Shown here: one piece after another, positions 40,886 to 64,000 of the stretch
Position numbering within the stretch: position 1 is the first letter of the stretch
Layout of the letters: every line of letters starts with the position of its first letter
NCBI GenBank assembly: GCA_009760855.2
Contig: WPIO01000057.1
Coordinates: 853,501 to 917,500 of the forward strand
DNA length: 64,000 nt
Source: Cristatella mucedo
Lineage: Eukaryota > Bryozoa > Phylactolaemata > Cristatellidae
Direction of reading: 5' to 3'
The notes under the pieces: model-generated
The model's database searches: none
Seen by the model: the letters and a program-made list of their open reading frames with translations, nothing else
Told to the model about the DNA's origin: nothing
Translations under genes and position numbers: made by a program

Positions 40886-41411
40886 GAGAGACGATAGCGA
40901 GCGATAGGGACATTGTGGTGCACCTCTCGGGCTAAGAAAATATGCTTATTAAATGCGTCCGGGGCTGTCAATGTACTAAAATCCGGCTAACGACGCTAAG
41001 CAGAAACCCGTGCGCTCAGCAGTCGGCATCCAGCCACCCGAGACCGCCTAGCCGAACTCAAACGAGCATAACTGGTATATCATCCAAACTAGAGCACAAA
41101 GTTCTCTCGTACCTTGAAGCTTATAGACAGCGGGGTTGACGAGACCCATCGCCGCGCACCGCTCGCCGTGCACCGCTCGCTACGGCGGTGCGCCACTCGG
41201 CCGTCGCCACGAGCACGCGGGCACGCCGCCAGCTAGACCGTCCCACCCCGCAGCAGTTATCTCCGCCAGCCAACGGCCCAACCCAGCAAGCGACGCTCTG
41301 CGCACTTCCGCTTCCCGTACCCTAGCAGCGCCCAAAACTAGTGGCGCCAAGTTTGCAAATCCGTTGCCGGGTGGTCCGCGCCTACGCGTCGGTTGCTTAC
41401 CGTTTTCCGCA
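40886..41411 (+). promoter_or_regulatory. probable RTTN promoter/5' UTR region
   Basis: GC-rich sequence between the GA tract and the RTTN ATG. No TATA box or defined start site is visible. The assignment rests only on position. Confidence 0.3.
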
Positions 41412-62608
<21,197 letters not shown>

Positions 62609-62825
62609 GTCAGTGCTGGCTGCTTGCTCTCATGCTGCTGCTGCCGTGCATGCGTCTGTTGAGCCTGGCAAGTGCTCACAAAGCAGCAGTTGCTATTGCT
62701 GGCATTTGAATCGACCCTAATTCGAGTGGGTAAACCCCGTTGTTGAAGCATGTTCACTGGCTCACGTGTCGAGCAGCAAATTTAGTTCGAGATCATTCTG
62801 GCGCTCTGTTGTAAGTCAAAAAGAA

Positions 62826-62998
62826 AATCCTGGCTAATTAAACAGCCTCTTCTTGTATAGCGACAGAAGAGCCTTTACGGCTATCACCACCGCTTGCAGT
62901 GGCGATAGAGGGTCGCCCACCGCAATAATCGAACCCACGACCCCACGACCTCGGGACCGAGGTCGTGAAAGCAACCGCCTTACCATCACGGCTCACAG
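62826..62998 (-). mobile_element. SINE-1 copy
   Basis: Minus strand: GAGCCGTGATGGTAAGGCGG, GGTCGTGGGTTCGATTATTG and CTGTCGCTATACAAGAAGAG. A short CGTGGGGTCGTGGG duplication lies beside the B-box. Confidence 0.9.
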
Positions 62999-63024
62999 TC
63001 AAGCCCTACCCTCGCCCCCTAAAT

Positions 63025-63120
63025 TTAAACTGTTGCAGTAAGAGATTTAGTTCTCTCAGGGCATTATACACATGTCTACTTGCTATAGCTATTACCTAGC
63101 CAACTATGTTATTAATAATA
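63025..63120 (+). mobile_element. LINE-A-like 3' tail
   Basis: GTAAGAGATTTAGTTCTCTC, AGGGCATTATACACATGTC and a later TTATTAATAATAATAAG. Confidence 0.55.
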
Positions 63121-63644
63121 ATAAGTATAGTAATAGTTATGGTAAAAAAATTCTTTAGAACCCTGAAGTCGCATTTGCGCTGTCGGTTTTCTGTTAATTT
63201 TTCCGTCGGTGTCCTGGTGATGTTGTTGTCCTATGCCATCATTCGCATCGGGCCTACTGTTTTCGGAACAGTATCAGGATCACTGTTTTCGGACTGAGAA
63301 ACCGATGCCAGATACCCAGACGACCAATTAGACGTGCCTTCAAGAGCCTGCCTCCTTAACATTGAAAGAATGGGTTAGGGCAGTACGACGCAGTTTGTTG
63401 AGGCCTTAGCGGCAAGTCTCTGTTTGTGGGACACGTTTAGCGTGGACACGCACGAATGCATCCCCAAGGAAGAGGGTAATGAGAAGTATAGCAGCTAAGC
63501 TGCACCGGACCGGCAAGCATGTGCCCCTTCCTACCGCCCTGATTACAGGGAACACATGACTACTCAGTGGGTGGTGCTTTGCGGATGATTGACGAAAAAA
63601 CCGACAGAAAACCAACCGTGTAATCGCAGCTTAAGAGAACTAAA
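63121..63644 (+). other. no exon recognised (RTTN intron 8)
   Basis: Short open frames only. The next RTTN exon was not found before the window ends. Confidence 0.35.
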
Positions 63645-63766
63645 TATAAGTTTTTGGAAAAAGTTATTGTGGTGTGATTTTAATAATTTTATGAAAAAAC
63701 AATGTAATGAATTTAATCATGATTAAGTGAAAAATATGCCGCACGAACTTTTCCTCAACCTTATAT
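63645..63766. mobile_element. mariner-like MITE, copy 2
   Basis: About 122 bp with better-kept terminal inverted repeats: ATATAAGTTTTTGGAAAAAG at the left and CTTTTCCTCAACCTTATAT at the right. The interior is AT-rich and non-coding. Confidence 0.78.
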
Positions 63767-63774
63767 CTCACCAA

Positions 63775-64000
63775 GCCACTGTTGATGTGCTGGAAAGGAA
63801 GCATGTCCATCGGTTAATGGTAGCAAGAACCACGTCAGCACACATAAGCTCACCATGGACAATTTTCACAGATGGAGCAAAAGCTATCTGATATAGGTAG
63901 CCTTCGGCATCTTTTAAATGTCAAGTCAGAAGGTGTCACGATATCAGTCAATAGCTAGTTTCAGGATTTGGTGGCATAGTTTGCAAAAGCACAGTCTTAA
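63775..64000 (-). mobile_element. LINE-A-like degenerate copy, cut by window end
   Basis: GGAAAGGAAGCATGTCCATC, then the antisense 3' UTR (CAGCACACATAAGCTCACCA) and coding-end remnants. Confidence 0.7.

Overview
This window is nuclear DNA from an intron-rich animal. The genes are split by GT-AG introns, repeats are dense, and the recognisable proteins are animal housekeeping and centriole proteins. Retroelement tails of the CR1/L2 type and tRNA-headed SINEs suggest an invertebrate, but I cannot fix the phylum from sequence alone.

Four genes are recognisable. (1) The last four exons of DHX37, a nucleolar DEAH-box RNA helicase, lie on the plus strand (8821-12994). (2) A complete, canonical beta-tubulin lies on the minus strand (17491-13513, 4 exons, 448 aa). 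It converges with DHX37, and their poly(A) signals sit within about 35 bp of each other. (3) A second, strongly diverged beta-tubulin lies on the minus strand (26860-23342, 4 exons, 454 aa). Its three intron positions and the lengths of its first three exons are identical to those of the first copy, so the two are a tandem duplicate pair. (4) The 5' part of RTTN (rotatin, a centriole and basal-body protein) lies on the plus strand from 41412 and runs off the right edge. Eight exons are placed; their splice phases agree at every junction except one, where an exon is missing.

Layout: 1-8820 is LINE-rich sequence with no exon I can recognise. 8821-13400 holds the DHX37 3' end. 13400-27000 holds the two tubulins, separated by a LINE/SINE cluster. 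27000-41000 is a gene-poor stretch of degenerate LINEs, SINEs, a probable solo LTR, a decayed satellite-like tract and long GA microsatellites. 41400-64000 is RTTN, with introns heavily invaded by repeats.

The repeat community is informative. LINE-A (CR1/L2-like) ends in a small hairpin followed by (ATT)n. LINE-B is a relative ending in an ATTAC-rich tail. SINE-1 and SINE-2 have tRNA-like heads, and SINE-2 carries the LINE-A 3' hairpin, as expected of a SINE that borrows the LINE machinery. A small mariner-like MITE family is present twice. Several long (GA)n tracts sit exactly inside the LINE-A hairpin, so LINE tails appear to seed microsatellites here. I found no novel multigene system. The points most worth checking are the diverged tubulin, an interleaved inverted repeat in its first intron, and the exon-flanking GA/TC tracts.
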